NCBI GenBank assembly: GCA_947625725.1
Contig: CANQPI010000017.1
Coordinates: 1-37,097 of the forward strand
Reading direction: 5' to 3'
DNA from: an uncultured Clostridia bacterium
GTDB lineage: Bacteria > Bacillota > Clostridia > Christensenellales > CAG-314
DNA: 37,097 nucleotides
Part shown: one piece after another, positions 1 to 8,043 of the stretch
How the letters are laid out: each line of letters opens with the position of its first letter
How positions within the stretch are numbered: position 1 is the first letter of the stretch
Translations under genes and position numbers: made by a program
Notes under the pieces: model-generated
What the model was told of the DNA's origin: nothing
What the model saw: only the letters and a program-made list of their open reading frames with translations
Databases searched by the model: none

Positions 1-4
1 TAAA

Positions 5-59
5 CTACCAAAAACCGGTAGATTTATTTAACGAATTTCTTTCTAAGTGTTGCACTTAG
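5..59. other. Two small hairpins at the left edge
   Basis: CTACC (5-9) pairs with GGTAG (17-21), and CTAAGTG (43-49) pairs perfectly with CACTTAG (53-59) around a three-base loop. No gene is visible in the first 70 bases. The hairpins may be the tail of a transcription unit lying to the left of the window. Neither is followed by a convincing T-tract, so calling them terminators would be speculative. Confidence 0.4.
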
Positions 60-73
60 TTTGACAATTCACC

Positions 74-579
74 TGTTGGAACAGTTGCGAACGTTATTTC
101 AAAACAAACAATTCTAATCAGAGTTCCGACCTTGTTCACAGAGGCACGAGGGTGTTGCCCGAATGAAAATTCATTTGGTCAAAAAAAACAGGAATTTGAG
201 TGAGCGCAGGGCGTGTGGACACAACGCACAAGCGGCTTGCGGGGGTTGGCGGGGTTGCTTCCCATTATAATGGAAAGCATTGCTTTGTTGGAACAGTTGC
301 GAACTTTATTTCAAAACAAACAATTTCAATCAGAGTTCCGACCTTGTTCACAGAGGCGCGAGGGTGTTGCCCGAATGAAAATTCATTTGGTCAAAAAAAA
401 CAGGAATTTGAGTGAGCGCAGGGCGTGTGGACACAACGCACAAGCGGCTTGCGGGGGTTGGCGGGGTTGCTTCCCATTATAATGGAAAGCATTGTTTTGT
501 TGGAACAGTTGCGAACTTTATTTCAAAACAAACAATTCTAATCAGAGTTCCGACCTTGTTCACACAGGCGCGAAGGTGT
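74..579. repeat. 212-bp tandem repeat, two full units plus a partial third
   Basis: Units begin at 74, 286 and 498 with the same TGTTGGAACAGTTGCGAAC start, so the period is exactly 212 bp. The third unit breaks off near 579 and runs into the dispersed element that starts at 541. Each full unit carries a near-perfect 22-bp palindrome centred on CCATTATAATGG (257-278 and 469-490). Because 212 is not divisible by three, the short ORFs seen here change frame from unit to unit and are not repeat proteins. The segment GAGTGAGCGCAGGGCGTGTG (positions 199-218 and 411-430) also occurs at 11173-11192. Confidence 0.9.
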
Positions 580-673
580 CCCCTGCAAAATAATCTGCAA
601 TGAGCGCCGCACACAAGTGGAAAAATGTCTTTACTAAATCGTGTGCGGGGCGAATGAAGCCTTTTTGCAGGGG
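541..673. repeat. Structured dispersed intergenic repeat, copy 1
   Basis: Bases 541-600 match 11021-11080 with about three differences, and 551-670 match 15921-16040 with about ten differences. The copy can fold into a long structure: CCCCTGCAAAA (580-590) pairs with TTTTGCAGGGG (663-673) over 11 bp, and CCGCACAC (607-614) pairs with GTGTGCGG (641-648) inside it. It lies just beyond the clpC terminator. I see no coding potential. Whether it is a mobile remnant, an RNA or a passive repeat cannot be told from the sequence. Confidence 0.8.
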
Positions 674-712
674 ATACCCGAGCGCCTAAATCGACTTGCG
701 TTTGGTCGGAAT

Positions 713-758
713 AAAAAAAATTTACCCCATACCGCTCAAAATGCGTATATGGGGTAAA
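713..758 (-). terminator. Rho-independent terminator of clpC
   Basis: TTTACCCCATA (721-731) pairs with TATGGGGTAAA (748-758). Read on the minus strand, the stem is followed by a run of eight T (713-720). An outer pair, TCGACTTG (691-698) with CAAGTCGA (763-770), brackets it. It lies about 30 bases past the clpC stop codon. Confidence 0.92.
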
Positions 759-788
759 AAATCAAGTCGATCGGGCAAAGGAAAACGC

Positions 789-3287
789 TTAGTTGAGTTT
801 GCGGAAAACGATACCCGTTTGATCCGTTTCCACTCGAACGGAGTCGCCTTTGTCGATTTCGCCCACAAGCAACTTCTCCGCCAGGACGTCCTCCACTTTG
901 CGCTGAATTGTGCGTTTGAGAGGGCGCGCGCCCATGTTGCGATCGTAGCCGTCGGTCGCCAGATACCGAATGGCTCTGTCCGTAAACTGCAAATTGATGA
1001 CTCCGCGCAAACGTTTGTACAGCGAATAGCACAACAATTCCGCAATTTTGCACATTTCTTCCTCGCTCAAATAGTTGAAGGTGACTATCTCGTCCAGCCT
1101 GTTGAGAAACTCCGGTCGGAAGAACTTGCGCAACGCGCGGTCTATCGTTTGCTGCATGGTAACGTAACTGTTTTGCGCGCCGAATCCGATAGAGGACGAA
1201 ACGCCGTCGGTAACGCCGATGTTGCTTGTCAAAATGATGACGGTATTGCGAAAATCCACCGTTTTGCCGTGCGAATCGGTCAATCTGCCCTCATCCAAGA
1301 TTTGCAAAAGCAAATTGAACACGTCGGGGTGCGCTTTTTCTATCTCGTCAAACAGCACCACGCTGTAAGGACGGCGAAGCACCTTTTCGGTGAGATAGCC
1401 GCTCTCGTCGTAGCCGACGTATCCGGGAGGCGCGCCTATCAATTTGGCGACGGACGTTTTGTCCATGTACTCCGACATATCTATGCGAATGACTTCGCTG
1501 TTACTGCCGAACAAACAGTCGCTCAAAGCCTTGGCAAGTTCCGTCTTGCCCACGCCGGTAGGACCGACAAAAATGAAACTGCCTATCGGACGGGTGGGAT
1601 CTTTGAGCCCCGCACGCTGTCGGCGTACCGCTTTTGCCACTACCAAAACGGCTTCGGGCTGACCCACGACGCGCTTGCTCAACTCCTCTTCGAGGTGGAC
1701 GAGTTTGTCTTTTTCGGCGCGGGACAGTTCCGCAACGGGTACGCCCGTCATTTGCGATACCACCAAACGCACGTATTCGGCGGTAAGCACGCACTTGTAC
1801 TCGGCAAGTTGCGCCTGATAATCCGCCTGCTCGTACTCGTAGCGCATGTGCAAATCGTCGTACTGCTTTTGCAAAACGAGCGTTTCCGCTTGGTTGCCCG
1901 CGGCGGAAACGTATTCCAACCTGCGTTTGATGTTTTTGAGATCGTTGGTGAGTTCCACAAGAGAATTAGGCACGCGGAAGGTGGCGATTTTGAGTTTACT
2001 GCACGCTTCGTCGATTATGTCGAACGCCTTGTCCGGCAAAAATCTGTCGGTTACATAGCGCACGGACAGTTGCACCGCCGCCTCGATTGCCTCGTCGGAA
2101 ATGGTGACTCCGTGATGTTTTTCGTATTTGGACTTGACTCCTTTCAAAATTTCCACAGCCATTTCGGGGGAGGGTTCGTCCACGGTGATAGGCTGAAAAC
2201 GACGTTCCAAGGCGGGGTCTTTCTCGATGTACAACCGATACTCTCGGGTGGTGGTAGCCCCGATAATGTGCAGTTCGCCCCGCGCAAGAGCCGGTTTGAG
2301 AATTTCCGCGGCGTCCATTGCGCCGTCCGACGTGCCGCCCGCGCCCACAAGGTTGTGGATCTCGTCGATAAACAACAACACGTCCCCCTCCTCAATGACT
2401 TTTTCTATCACTTCGGTCAAGCGTTCTTCAAAGTCGCCGCGATAGCGCGTTCCCGCCACCATTCCCGCCATATCCAACTGCACAAGACGTTTGTTTTGCA
2501 GTTCAACGGGTACGCGTCCTTGCGCAATGCTCATTGCCAAGCCCTCGACCACCGCCGTTTTGCCGACGCCCGCTTCTCCCACCAAAACGGGATTGTTTTT
2601 GGTGCGGCGCGTAAGCGTCTGTATCACGCGTTCCATTTCCTTTTCTCGCCCGATAACGGGGTCGAAACCCCCGACGGTCGCCTTTTCCGTAAGGTCGAAT
2701 CCGTAGGGAATGGTATGCTCCTGCGGATCGACGCGTTCCGAGTCGTCGGGCGATACGTATTCCGACTGCCATGTCATGTTGATAGTACCCGTCGTAGGTT
2801 GCGCGCGCTCCGATTTGTCGGCGGGCTCGGTCTGTTCTTTTTCGCTCTTTGCGCCTACTTTTTCGCTCTTTGCGCCTATTTGAATGAGATTTTTGCCGTT
2901 GGGCAAACTCTTGACAATGGCTTGGAACAGTTTTTCGGGACCGCTTGCGCCCATTTGGTATATCAACTTTTGGTACGCGTAGGTGCCGTCCATGGAAAGC
3001 AACGCCAACAGCATGTGAATACAGTTGGTTTCTTTCTCCTCCAATTTGGAAGCGAATAGTTCCGCGCGGCGGTTAAGTTGCGAAATTTCCTCTTTCAGCG
3101 CAAGATACCCGTATTTGGGCTCCAACTTGGCGGGAGTAAGATTGAATTTCGCCAAAAACGGCGACGCTTCGTTCTGAACGCAAGCCAAAGCGTACAGCAC
3201 GTGATGACTTGCCATTTCGCCCTGACGGTGCGAGCGTACAAAAGACGCCGCGTACATAAAAACGTTTTGTAGACTTTCCGATTGCAT
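789..3287 (-). CDS. clpC: ClpC/ClpA-type AAA+ unfoldase subunit of the Clp protease
   Basis: The 832-residue product is a two-ring HSP100 ATPase that unfolds proteins in the cytoplasm and feeds them to ClpP. AAA1 has Walker A GEAGVGKT (237-244) and Walker B LLFIDE (304-309). A short coiled-coil middle region lies around 440-500. AAA2 has Walker A GPTGVGKT (575-582) and Walker B VVLFDE (643-648). An IGF tripeptide at 700-702 fits the ClpP-docking loop. The N-domain (about 1-125) is divergent from typical ClpC, and a low-complexity linker (about 137-200) holds a duplicated seven-residue unit. The start is supported by AGGGTGACAA upstream and a promoter at 3308-3336. No ctsR, mcsA or mcsB genes, which often accompany clpC, are nearby. 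The length fits ClpC (about 810-830 aa). ClpC versus ClpA naming is an inference from the organism type. Confidence 0.95.
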   Translation of the reverse strand: MQSESLQNVFMYAASFVRSHRQGEMASHHVLYALACVQNEASPFLAKFNLTPAKLEPKYGYLALKEEISQLNRRAELFASKLEEKETNCIHMLLALLSMDGTYAYQKLIYQMGASGPEKLFQAIVKSLPNGKNLIQIGAKSEKVGAKSEKEQTEPADKSERAQPTTGTINMTWQSEYVSPDDSERVDPQEHTIPYGFDLTEKATVGGFDPVIGREKEMERVIQTLTRRTKNNPVLVGEAGVGKTAVVEGLAMSIAQGRVPVELQNKRLVQLDMAGMVAGTRYRGDFEERLTEVIEKVIEEGDVLLFIDEIHNLVGAGGTSDGAMDAAEILKPALARGELHIIGATTTREYRLYIEKDPALERRFQPITVDEPSPEMAVEILKGVKSKYEKHHGVTISDEAIEAAVQLSVRYVTDRFLPDKAFDIIDEACSKLKIATFRVPNSLVELTNDLKNIKRRLEYVSAAGNQAETLVLQKQYDDLHMRYEYEQADYQAQLAEYKCVLTAEYVRLVVSQMTGVPVAELSRAEKDKLVHLEEELSKRVVGQPEAVLVVAKAVRRQRAGLKDPTRPIGSFIFVGPTGVGKTELAKALSDCLFGSNSEVIRIDMSEYMDKTSVAKLIGAPPGYVGYDESGYLTEKVLRRPYSVVLFDEIEKAHPDVFNLLLQILDEGRLTDSHGKTVDFRNTVIILTSNIGVTDGVSSSIGFGAQNSYVTMQQTIDRALRKFFRPEFLNRLDEIVTFNYLSEEEMCKIAELLCYSLYKRLRGVINLQFTDRAIRYLATDGYDRNMGARPLKRTIQRKVEDVLAEKLLVGEIDKGDSVRVETDQTGIVFRKLN
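2837..2878 (-). repeat. In-frame 21-bp tandem duplication inside clpC
   Basis: Two perfect consecutive 21-bp units (2837-2857, 2858-2878) encode a repeated seven-residue Lys/Ser/Glu/Ala/Gly unit in the linker between the N-domain and AAA1. The unit length is a multiple of three, so copy-number change would alter linker length without a frameshift. Confidence 0.9.
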
Positions 3288-3307
3288 TTGTCACCCTTGA
3301 AATTGCA

Positions 3308-3336
3308 AATATATATTATTTTACCAAACAATGCAA
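3308..3336 (-). promoter_or_regulatory. Promoter of clpC
   Basis: The minus strand shows TTGCAT (3331-3336), a 17-base spacer and TATATT (3308-3313), about 20 bases before the ATG. I see no clear CtsR or CIRCE-like inverted repeat. Confidence 0.65.
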
Positions 3337-3402
3337 AGTTTTTCAAGTCAACAGCCACTATTTGTGCGGATTTTGTTCAAATTTACAAAATTCGAGAAAT
3401 CA

Positions 3403-3433
3403 CAAAAAAAAGCAATGGGTCATCCCACTGCTT
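3403..3433 (-). terminator. Terminator of the calcium ATPase gene, with the stop codon in its loop
   Basis: On the minus strand AAGCAGTGGG (3433-3424) pairs with CCCATTGCTT (3419-3410) with one G-U pair, followed by a run of T. The TGA stop codon (3422-3420) sits in the four-base loop, so the hairpin stem starts inside the coding sequence. Confidence 0.9.
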
Positions 3434-5975
3434 TTTGACGGCGAACGGATCTGCCGCGCGAACGCAATCTGTTTGCCAAACGTCCCAACGAGTGCGCCGC
3501 CGTAGGCAATGCCGCAAGCGCAAGCGCGATCAGGTACAACTGCCACGGCAACGTTGTAAGCCCGAATACTCTTTGCAAGAAAGGCACAAACGCCACCGCC
3601 GCCACCATTGCAAAGGAAACGCCCAGACTTACCGCCATAAACGCGGTTATGCCCCCGACGAAGAAGCCGCGACGATTGCGCAGTTCCAACACATAGATCA
3701 GTTGCGATACGGACAGCACCAAATATGCCATTGTGCATGCCGCCTCGTAACCGTAACGGTTGCCCACGGCATAGCCCGCCAAAGTCGCCAAAGCAAACAA
3801 ACAGCCGCCGATCGCCACGCGCCAACCGCCCCCTCCGCTGAAAAAGGTTTCGTTTTTGGGTTTGGGCGGACGTAACATAACGTCGCTTTCCTGCTTGTAG
3901 ATACCGAGAGCCAGCCCCGGCAAACCGTCGGTAACGAGGTTTATCCACAACAATTGCATAGCCGACAGCGGCGACACGTTCCACACCAACAGCGCGACGA
4001 ATACCGACAGCACTTCGCCTATGTTGCAGGTGATGAGATACATAACGGATTTCTTGATGTTTTCATATACGCTGCGCCCCAACGACACGGCGTCTACGAC
4101 AGTGGCGAAATTGTCGTCGGCGAGTATCATATCCGCGGCGTCCTTGGCGACTTCCGTTCCGCTGCCCATGGCGCAACCTATATCGGCGGCTTTCAAAGCG
4201 GGAGCGTCGTTTACGCCGTCGCCCGTCATTGCCACTACCGCGCCGACGCTTTGCCAGGCGGAAACGATACGAAGTTTGTCGGCGGGGGTCACGCGAGCAT
4301 ACACGGCGATAGAGGCTACCTTGCGCGACAATTCCTCGTCGCTCATTGCCGCAAGCATTTCGCCGTCCACGGCAATGTCCGTCGCGTTCATTATGCCCAA
4401 GACGGAGGCTATTTCCGTTGCGGTATCCAAATTGTCGCCCGTTATCATGACGGGACGTATGCCCGCTTCCTTGCAAGTGGCTACCGCGCGGAACGCCTGT
4501 TCGCGAGGAGGATCGGACAGCATGAACAAAGCGGAAACTTTGAGATCCTTTTCCAAAGCCTGCGTGCGCAAAAAGTTGTGTCCCACCTCTTTGACGGACA
4601 TTGCAAGCACCCGCAAACCTTTTTTTGTATAGGTTCGGTAGGCGGCAGCAAATTCCTTTGCGTTGGAGGCGTCTTTCATTGCCTCGAAACTGCCCTTGGT
4701 GACGGCAAAATACTTGCCCTCCGTCCTGACGACGACGGTCATAAGTTTGCGATTGCTGTCAAAGGGTATTTCGAACAACCTTTCGCAAACGGGCATTGCG
4801 CCCAACGCGGACGCCACCGCTATCTCGGTGGGATCGCCCAACCAACCGTCGGCGTTGCGGACGGCGTCGCTGCACCAACAAAAGGCTTTGAGCAACGAAC
4901 GGTCTTGCAGTCGGTCGGCAAGAATGTAGGATCTGCCGTCGAACACGCCGACCAAACTCATTTTGTTTTGCGTGAGAGTGCCCGTTTTGTCCGAGCATAT
5001 AACCGTTGCGCTGCCCAAAGTTTCCACTGCGGTGAGGCGTTTTACTATGGCGTTTTTGCTAGCCATTTTTTCTATCCCCTTGGCAAGCACGATAGTTACG
5101 ACCGCGGGCAAACCCTCGGGAATGGCTGCCACCGCGAGGGAAACGGAAGTAAGCAACACGTCCACGAACACCGTGGTGAGCGTTTCTCCTTGGGACATGC
5201 GCTTGACGCCCTTTACAAAACCGATCGCCAATACCAAGAGGCATACCGCCAGACAAACTATCCCTATCACTTTGCCGAGTTGTTTCAGACGTTGTTGCAA
5301 CGGAGTTAGACTTTGCCGGGAATCGGACAACATGTCCGCTATTTTTCCCAACTCGGTGTTTTTGCCCGTGGCTGTTACCCGAGCGCAACATCTGCCCTTT
5401 GTTACAGGACTGCCGCTGAAAATTTTGTTTTCGTCCTTTTGTTTTCGCCCGCGCAAAGCCGACTGCTTTTCCACGGGGACGCTCTCGCCCGTCAACGCCG
5501 ATTGATCCACGAACAGCCCCTCGCTCCAAAGCAAAGCGCAATCCGCAGTGACCACGTCGCCCGCTTCGAAAATACACACGTCGTCCACTACCAACTCCGC
5601 GCTGTCCGCTACCGTAACCCTGCCGTCGCGCACGACCTTTGTTTTGGGCGAAGTCAACTTTTTGAGCGTTTCGAGAGAACGCTCCGCGCGATACTCCTGC
5701 ACCGTTCCAAGCACCGCGTTGGCAAAAACGATCGCGACGATTATCGCGGGTTCCAACAAATCGGCTCTTTCGCCCGTATAAAGCGCCATGCCGAACGAAA
5801 GCGCCGCCGCCACCAACAAAATCACTATCATCAAATCGGCGAACTGCGCAAAAAATTTGCGCAGAAATCCGCGCTTGACTTTGTTTTCGGCGACGTTGTG
5901 ACCGTCGCGCGCAAGGCGTTCGGCGACTTCGGCGTCAGTCAATCCTTTGGTTGTAAATTGGTCGGTATAAGTCAA
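3420..5975 (-). CDS. P2A-type calcium-transporting ATPase
   Basis: The product (851 aa) is an integral membrane P-type ATPase, probably exporting Ca2+. It has the actuator motif TGES (162-165), the phosphorylation motif DKTGT with Asp329, and the hinge motif TGDGVNDAPAL. The TM4 motif IPEGLP (285-290), TM5 NIGEV and TM6 NLVTDG match the calcium-ligating residues of SERCA/PMCA pumps. An N-terminal cation-ATPase domain precedes the first membrane segments. The start chosen is TTG at 5975 because GGAGGTGA lies seven bases upstream; the ATG 48 bases further upstream has no such site. Transcription is probably monocistronic from the promoter at 6024-6052 to the terminator in its own stop region. 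A Mn2+ or Na+ substrate cannot be excluded from sequence alone. Confidence 0.93.
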   Translation of the reverse strand: MTYTDQFTTKGLTDAEVAERLARDGHNVAENKVKRGFLRKFFAQFADLMIVILLVAAALSFGMALYTGERADLLEPAIIVAIVFANAVLGTVQEYRAERSLETLKKLTSPKTKVVRDGRVTVADSAELVVDDVCIFEAGDVVTADCALLWSEGLFVDQSALTGESVPVEKQSALRGRKQKDENKIFSGSPVTKGRCCARVTATGKNTELGKIADMLSDSRQSLTPLQQRLKQLGKVIGIVCLAVCLLVLAIGFVKGVKRMSQGETLTTVFVDVLLTSVSLAVAAIPEGLPAVVTIVLAKGIEKMASKNAIVKRLTAVETLGSATVICSDKTGTLTQNKMSLVGVFDGRSYILADRLQDRSLLKAFCWCSDAVRNADGWLGDPTEIAVASALGAMPVCERLFEIPFDSNRKLMTVVVRTEGKYFAVTKGSFEAMKDASNAKEFAAAYRTYTKKGLRVLAMSVKEVGHNFLRTQALEKDLKVSALFMLSDPPREQAFRAVATCKEAGIRPVMITGDNLDTATEIASVLGIMNATDIAVDGEMLAAMSDEELSRKVASIAVYARVTPADKLRIVSAWQSVGAVVAMTGDGVNDAPALKAADIGCAMGSGTEVAKDAADMILADDNFATVVDAVSLGRSVYENIKKSVMYLITCNIGEVLSVFVALLVWNVSPLSAMQLLWINLVTDGLPGLALGIYKQESDVMLRPPKPKNETFFSGGGGWRVAIGGCLFALATLAGYAVGNRYGYEAACTMAYLVLSVSQLIYVLELRNRRGFFVGGITAFMAVSLGVSFAMVAAVAFVPFLQRVFGLTTLPWQLYLIALALAALPTAAHSLGRLANRLRSRGRSVRRQKAVG

Positions 5976-6023
5976 ACGCTCACCTCCGCCGAGTATTCGA
6001 CTTATTGTATGTGCAAGCCGCAA

Positions 6024-6052
6024 ATTTTAGAATGAAACGCGCTTCAAACCAA
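6024..6052 (-). promoter_or_regulatory. Candidate promoter of the calcium ATPase gene
   Basis: The minus strand shows TTGGTT (6047-6052), a 17-base spacer and TAAAAT (6024-6029), giving a leader of roughly 40 bases before the TTG start. Confidence 0.5.
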
Positions 6053-6091
6053 AATACCGACCGTATTCGGCGGCATGGCGACTTGAAAAAC

Positions 6092-6252
6092 AAATTCGCA
6101 TAACGACCAAAAGCGAATTTTGACGGCAACGACGACTTGAACGCGCCGCAAAAAAACGCCTCGGAAATTATCCGAAACGTTCCAAGCCTCGCGGGGCGAA
6201 AAATCGGGTTCATAATATTGCATGCAACGGCGAAGAAGTCGTTTGCCGTTGC
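6092..6252 (-). other. Gene-free stretch with three stacked hairpins
   Basis: Between the MATE terminator and the ATPase promoter there is no credible gene. Three hairpins read on the minus strand. GCAACGGC/GCCGTTGC (6224-6231/6245-6252) has no T-tract. An imperfect stem at 6160-6186 is followed by GCG and seven T (6150-6156). AAATTCGC/GCGAATTT (6092-6099/6113-6120) is followed by a T-rich run. The last two look like terminators although no gene feeds them. The stretch may hold a degraded gene or a small RNA. Confidence 0.45.
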
Positions 6253-6277
6253 AACGGGTTTTCAAACAACTAACTAC

Positions 6278-6322
6278 AAAAAAACTCACCCCATATCCGC
6301 AAAATAGATGTAGAGGGGCGAG
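6278..6322 (-). terminator. Terminator of the MATE gene
   Basis: On the minus strand CTCGCCCC (6322-6315) pairs with GGGGTGAG (6292-6285) with one mismatch, followed by seven T (6284-6278). It lies about 125 bases past the MATE stop codon, leaving a fairly long 3' untranslated tail. Confidence 0.85.
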
Positions 6323-6446
6323 AGCGAACAAAAACAGAGAAACAGCAGTTTGTACCTCGTTCTGCAACAATGAGTACACGCACAAGTCCACTGGTATTGG
6401 GCGGGAAAGAAACGGTCGGCGGCGCAACCCGACGCAAAACAGGTAT

Positions 6447-7973
6447 TTATGCTCCTTCGTGTATCTTTCCCTCGGCGTACTGTTGCGCCTTGTAACGGAA
6501 TTGTTTGCGGTAGTCGTGGATGGCAAACGGAAGATACACGATTATCGACAACACCTCGGCTACGGGATAACAGTACCAAATTCCGTTTTGCTGCCAAAGG
6601 TAATTGAACAGCAAAGCCGACGGTATCAAAAACAACAGTTGCCGCGACAAACTCATTAGCAAACTTGAAACGGGACAGTTGATGGATTGCAACATGTTGA
6701 TGATAAGTATGCTGAACGCCGCGGGTATGAACGCGATACTGATTGCGCGAAAAGCGTACGCGCCCTGTTGTACCAACAAAGCGTTAGCGGCGTCCAACTC
6801 CTCTTGGGTCTGACCGGGGGAAAGAGCGTTGCTCTTGAAAATAGACATCAACGCCTCGGGGAAGATCTGAAACAGCAGCAAGCCCACGGACAAAACGCCC
6901 AAAGCGATGTACAGACTCAACTTGAACGTGTCGTTGAAACGTTTTTTCTCGTTTGCGCCGTAGTTGTAACTAAGTATAGGCATTGCGCCTTGCATCAAGC
7001 CGAAAACGGGCATAAACACAAAGGATTGAACTTTGAAGTACGCAGACAAAACCGTGATACCGTTGTCGTAATCGCGCAAAATTATGTTGAGAATTATCGT
7101 TACGACGGAGTTCATTGCGTTCATCACAAACGCAGGCAAACCTATCTTGAATATGCGAAAGAAATACTTCTTTTGCGGGCGATAGCCTTTGAGAGAAATG
7201 GACACGTCCTGTTTCTTGACGAAAAACACGGTGACGTCGATCGCGGCAGCCGCCCACTGTCCTATTACGGTGGCAAGTATCGCGCCCAAAATACCCCACT
7301 TGAAGCCGACAATGAACAACGCGTCCAAAACAATGTTGGTGACGGCTCCGACAAGTTGAGTTATCATGGGTACTTTCATGTTGCCTGTCGCTTGCAACAT
7401 GCGCGCGCACGTTATATCCATTATCACGCCGATACTGCCCAGCATGTAAATTTCCAGGTAAAGCGCGCCTTGGTTTACCACATAGTTCACGTCGGAGGCG
7501 TTGGTTTCGTTGACGAACGCCCGCATAAACGGTTTGGACACCGCAAACGCCAGAGCAGCCATCACGAGCCAACTGACGATCACCATCACTATCGCCGTTT
7601 TTGCCGCCTTGTCGGCTTGCTCCCGATTGCCCTCGCCCAACTTGCGCGCGATATAGGCGTTTGCGCCCACGCCTATGCCGATACCTATCGCCACGACTAT
7701 CATGGTCATGGGCATTACGATACTAACGGCGTTGAAACTGTCTTTGCCGATATTCAAGCCGACGTAGCCCTCGACGTTGTAACTGATACCCGTCAAAAAC
7801 AACGAGTCCACAATGTTGTACAACGATTGCACCAACATCGAAATAATCGCGGGCAAACTCATTGTGAGCAACAATTTGCCTATCCGCGTGTTGCGCATTT
7901 TGTCCGATTGAAGTTGCGCGCTGTTATCGGCGACTTCGATTTGATTGGATTGTTCTTTGGTATTTTCACTCAT
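6447..7973 (-). CDS. MATE family multidrug/cation antiporter
   Basis: The 508-residue product has about twelve hydrophobic segments. The opening segment KLLLTMSLPAIISMLVQSLY and the following YNIVDSLF are typical of the first MATE helix, and the family exports cationic drugs or metabolites against Na+ or H+. The N-terminus has a polar extension of about 30 residues. The start was set at the ATG at 7973 because the longer reading begins inside the promoter at 8015-8043. No clear Shine-Dalgarno sequence precedes it, and ATG 25 codons further in (MRNTRIG) is an alternative. The gene has its own promoter and terminator, so it is probably monocistronic. The substrate is unknown. Confidence 0.92.
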   Translation of the reverse strand: MSENTKEQSNQIEVADNSAQLQSDKMRNTRIGKLLLTMSLPAIISMLVQSLYNIVDSLFLTGISYNVEGYVGLNIGKDSFNAVSIVMPMTMIVVAIGIGIGVGANAYIARKLGEGNREQADKAAKTAIVMVIVSWLVMAALAFAVSKPFMRAFVNETNASDVNYVVNQGALYLEIYMLGSIGVIMDITCARMLQATGNMKVPMITQLVGAVTNIVLDALFIVGFKWGILGAILATVIGQWAAAAIDVTVFFVKKQDVSISLKGYRPQKKYFFRIFKIGLPAFVMNAMNSVVTIILNIILRDYDNGITVLSAYFKVQSFVFMPVFGLMQGAMPILSYNYGANEKKRFNDTFKLSLYIALGVLSVGLLLFQIFPEALMSIFKSNALSPGQTQEELDAANALLVQQGAYAFRAISIAFIPAAFSILIINMLQSINCPVSSLLMSLSRQLLFLIPSALLFNYLWQQNGIWYCYPVAEVLSIIVYLPFAIHDYRKQFRYKAQQYAEGKIHEGA

Positions 7974-7987
7974 AATTACACACAAAA

Positions 7988-8008
7988 CGGTTGCCAAGTC
8001 GGCAACCG
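7988..8008 (-). promoter_or_regulatory. Hairpin at the 5' end of the MATE transcript
   Basis: On the minus strand CGGTTGCC (8008-8001) pairs perfectly with GGCAACCG (7995-7988) around a five-base loop, followed by TTTTG. It lies about 35 bases past the stop of the upstream lipoprotein gene and begins at the predicted MATE transcription start. It could serve as a weak terminator for the upstream operon and as a 5' stem-loop or attenuator for MATE. Confidence 0.7.
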
Positions 8009-8014
8009 CTTGTA

Positions 8015-8043
8015 ATTGTAGCACAATTTGTTTGTTTAGACAA
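8015..8043 (-). promoter_or_regulatory. Promoter of the MATE gene
   Basis: TTGTCT (8038-8043), a 17-base spacer and TACAAT (8015-8020) on the minus strand, directly abutting the stop codon of the upstream lipoprotein gene (8044-8046). Predicted start of transcription is near 8008. Confidence 0.75.

Noticed and set aside
200-603. Three overlapping short ORFs encoding the same peptide in the tandem repeat
   Set aside because: The repeat period (212) shifts the frame, no ribosome binding site precedes them, and the same DNA recurs as non-coding repeat elsewhere.
74-673. CRISPR array
   Set aside because: The repeat unit is 212 bp with no short repeat/spacer alternation, and no cas genes are present.
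696-3059. 787-codon open frame on the plus strand opposite clpC
   Set aside because: It is antisense to a fully conserved gene, has no family features, and long antisense frames are common in this genome because of its codon use. The same holds for the long frames opposite alaS (19401-21209), the permease (34044-35819) and the calcium ATPase (3954-5309).
6044-6526. 160-codon open frame overlapping the MATE 3' end and the terminator
   Set aside because: It runs through the MATE terminator and the ATPase promoter, and its residue pattern resembles no protein family.
7974-8024. Upstream start of the MATE gene adding 17 residues
   Set aside because: It would start inside the -10 region of the gene's own promoter and adds residues unlike MATE N-termini.
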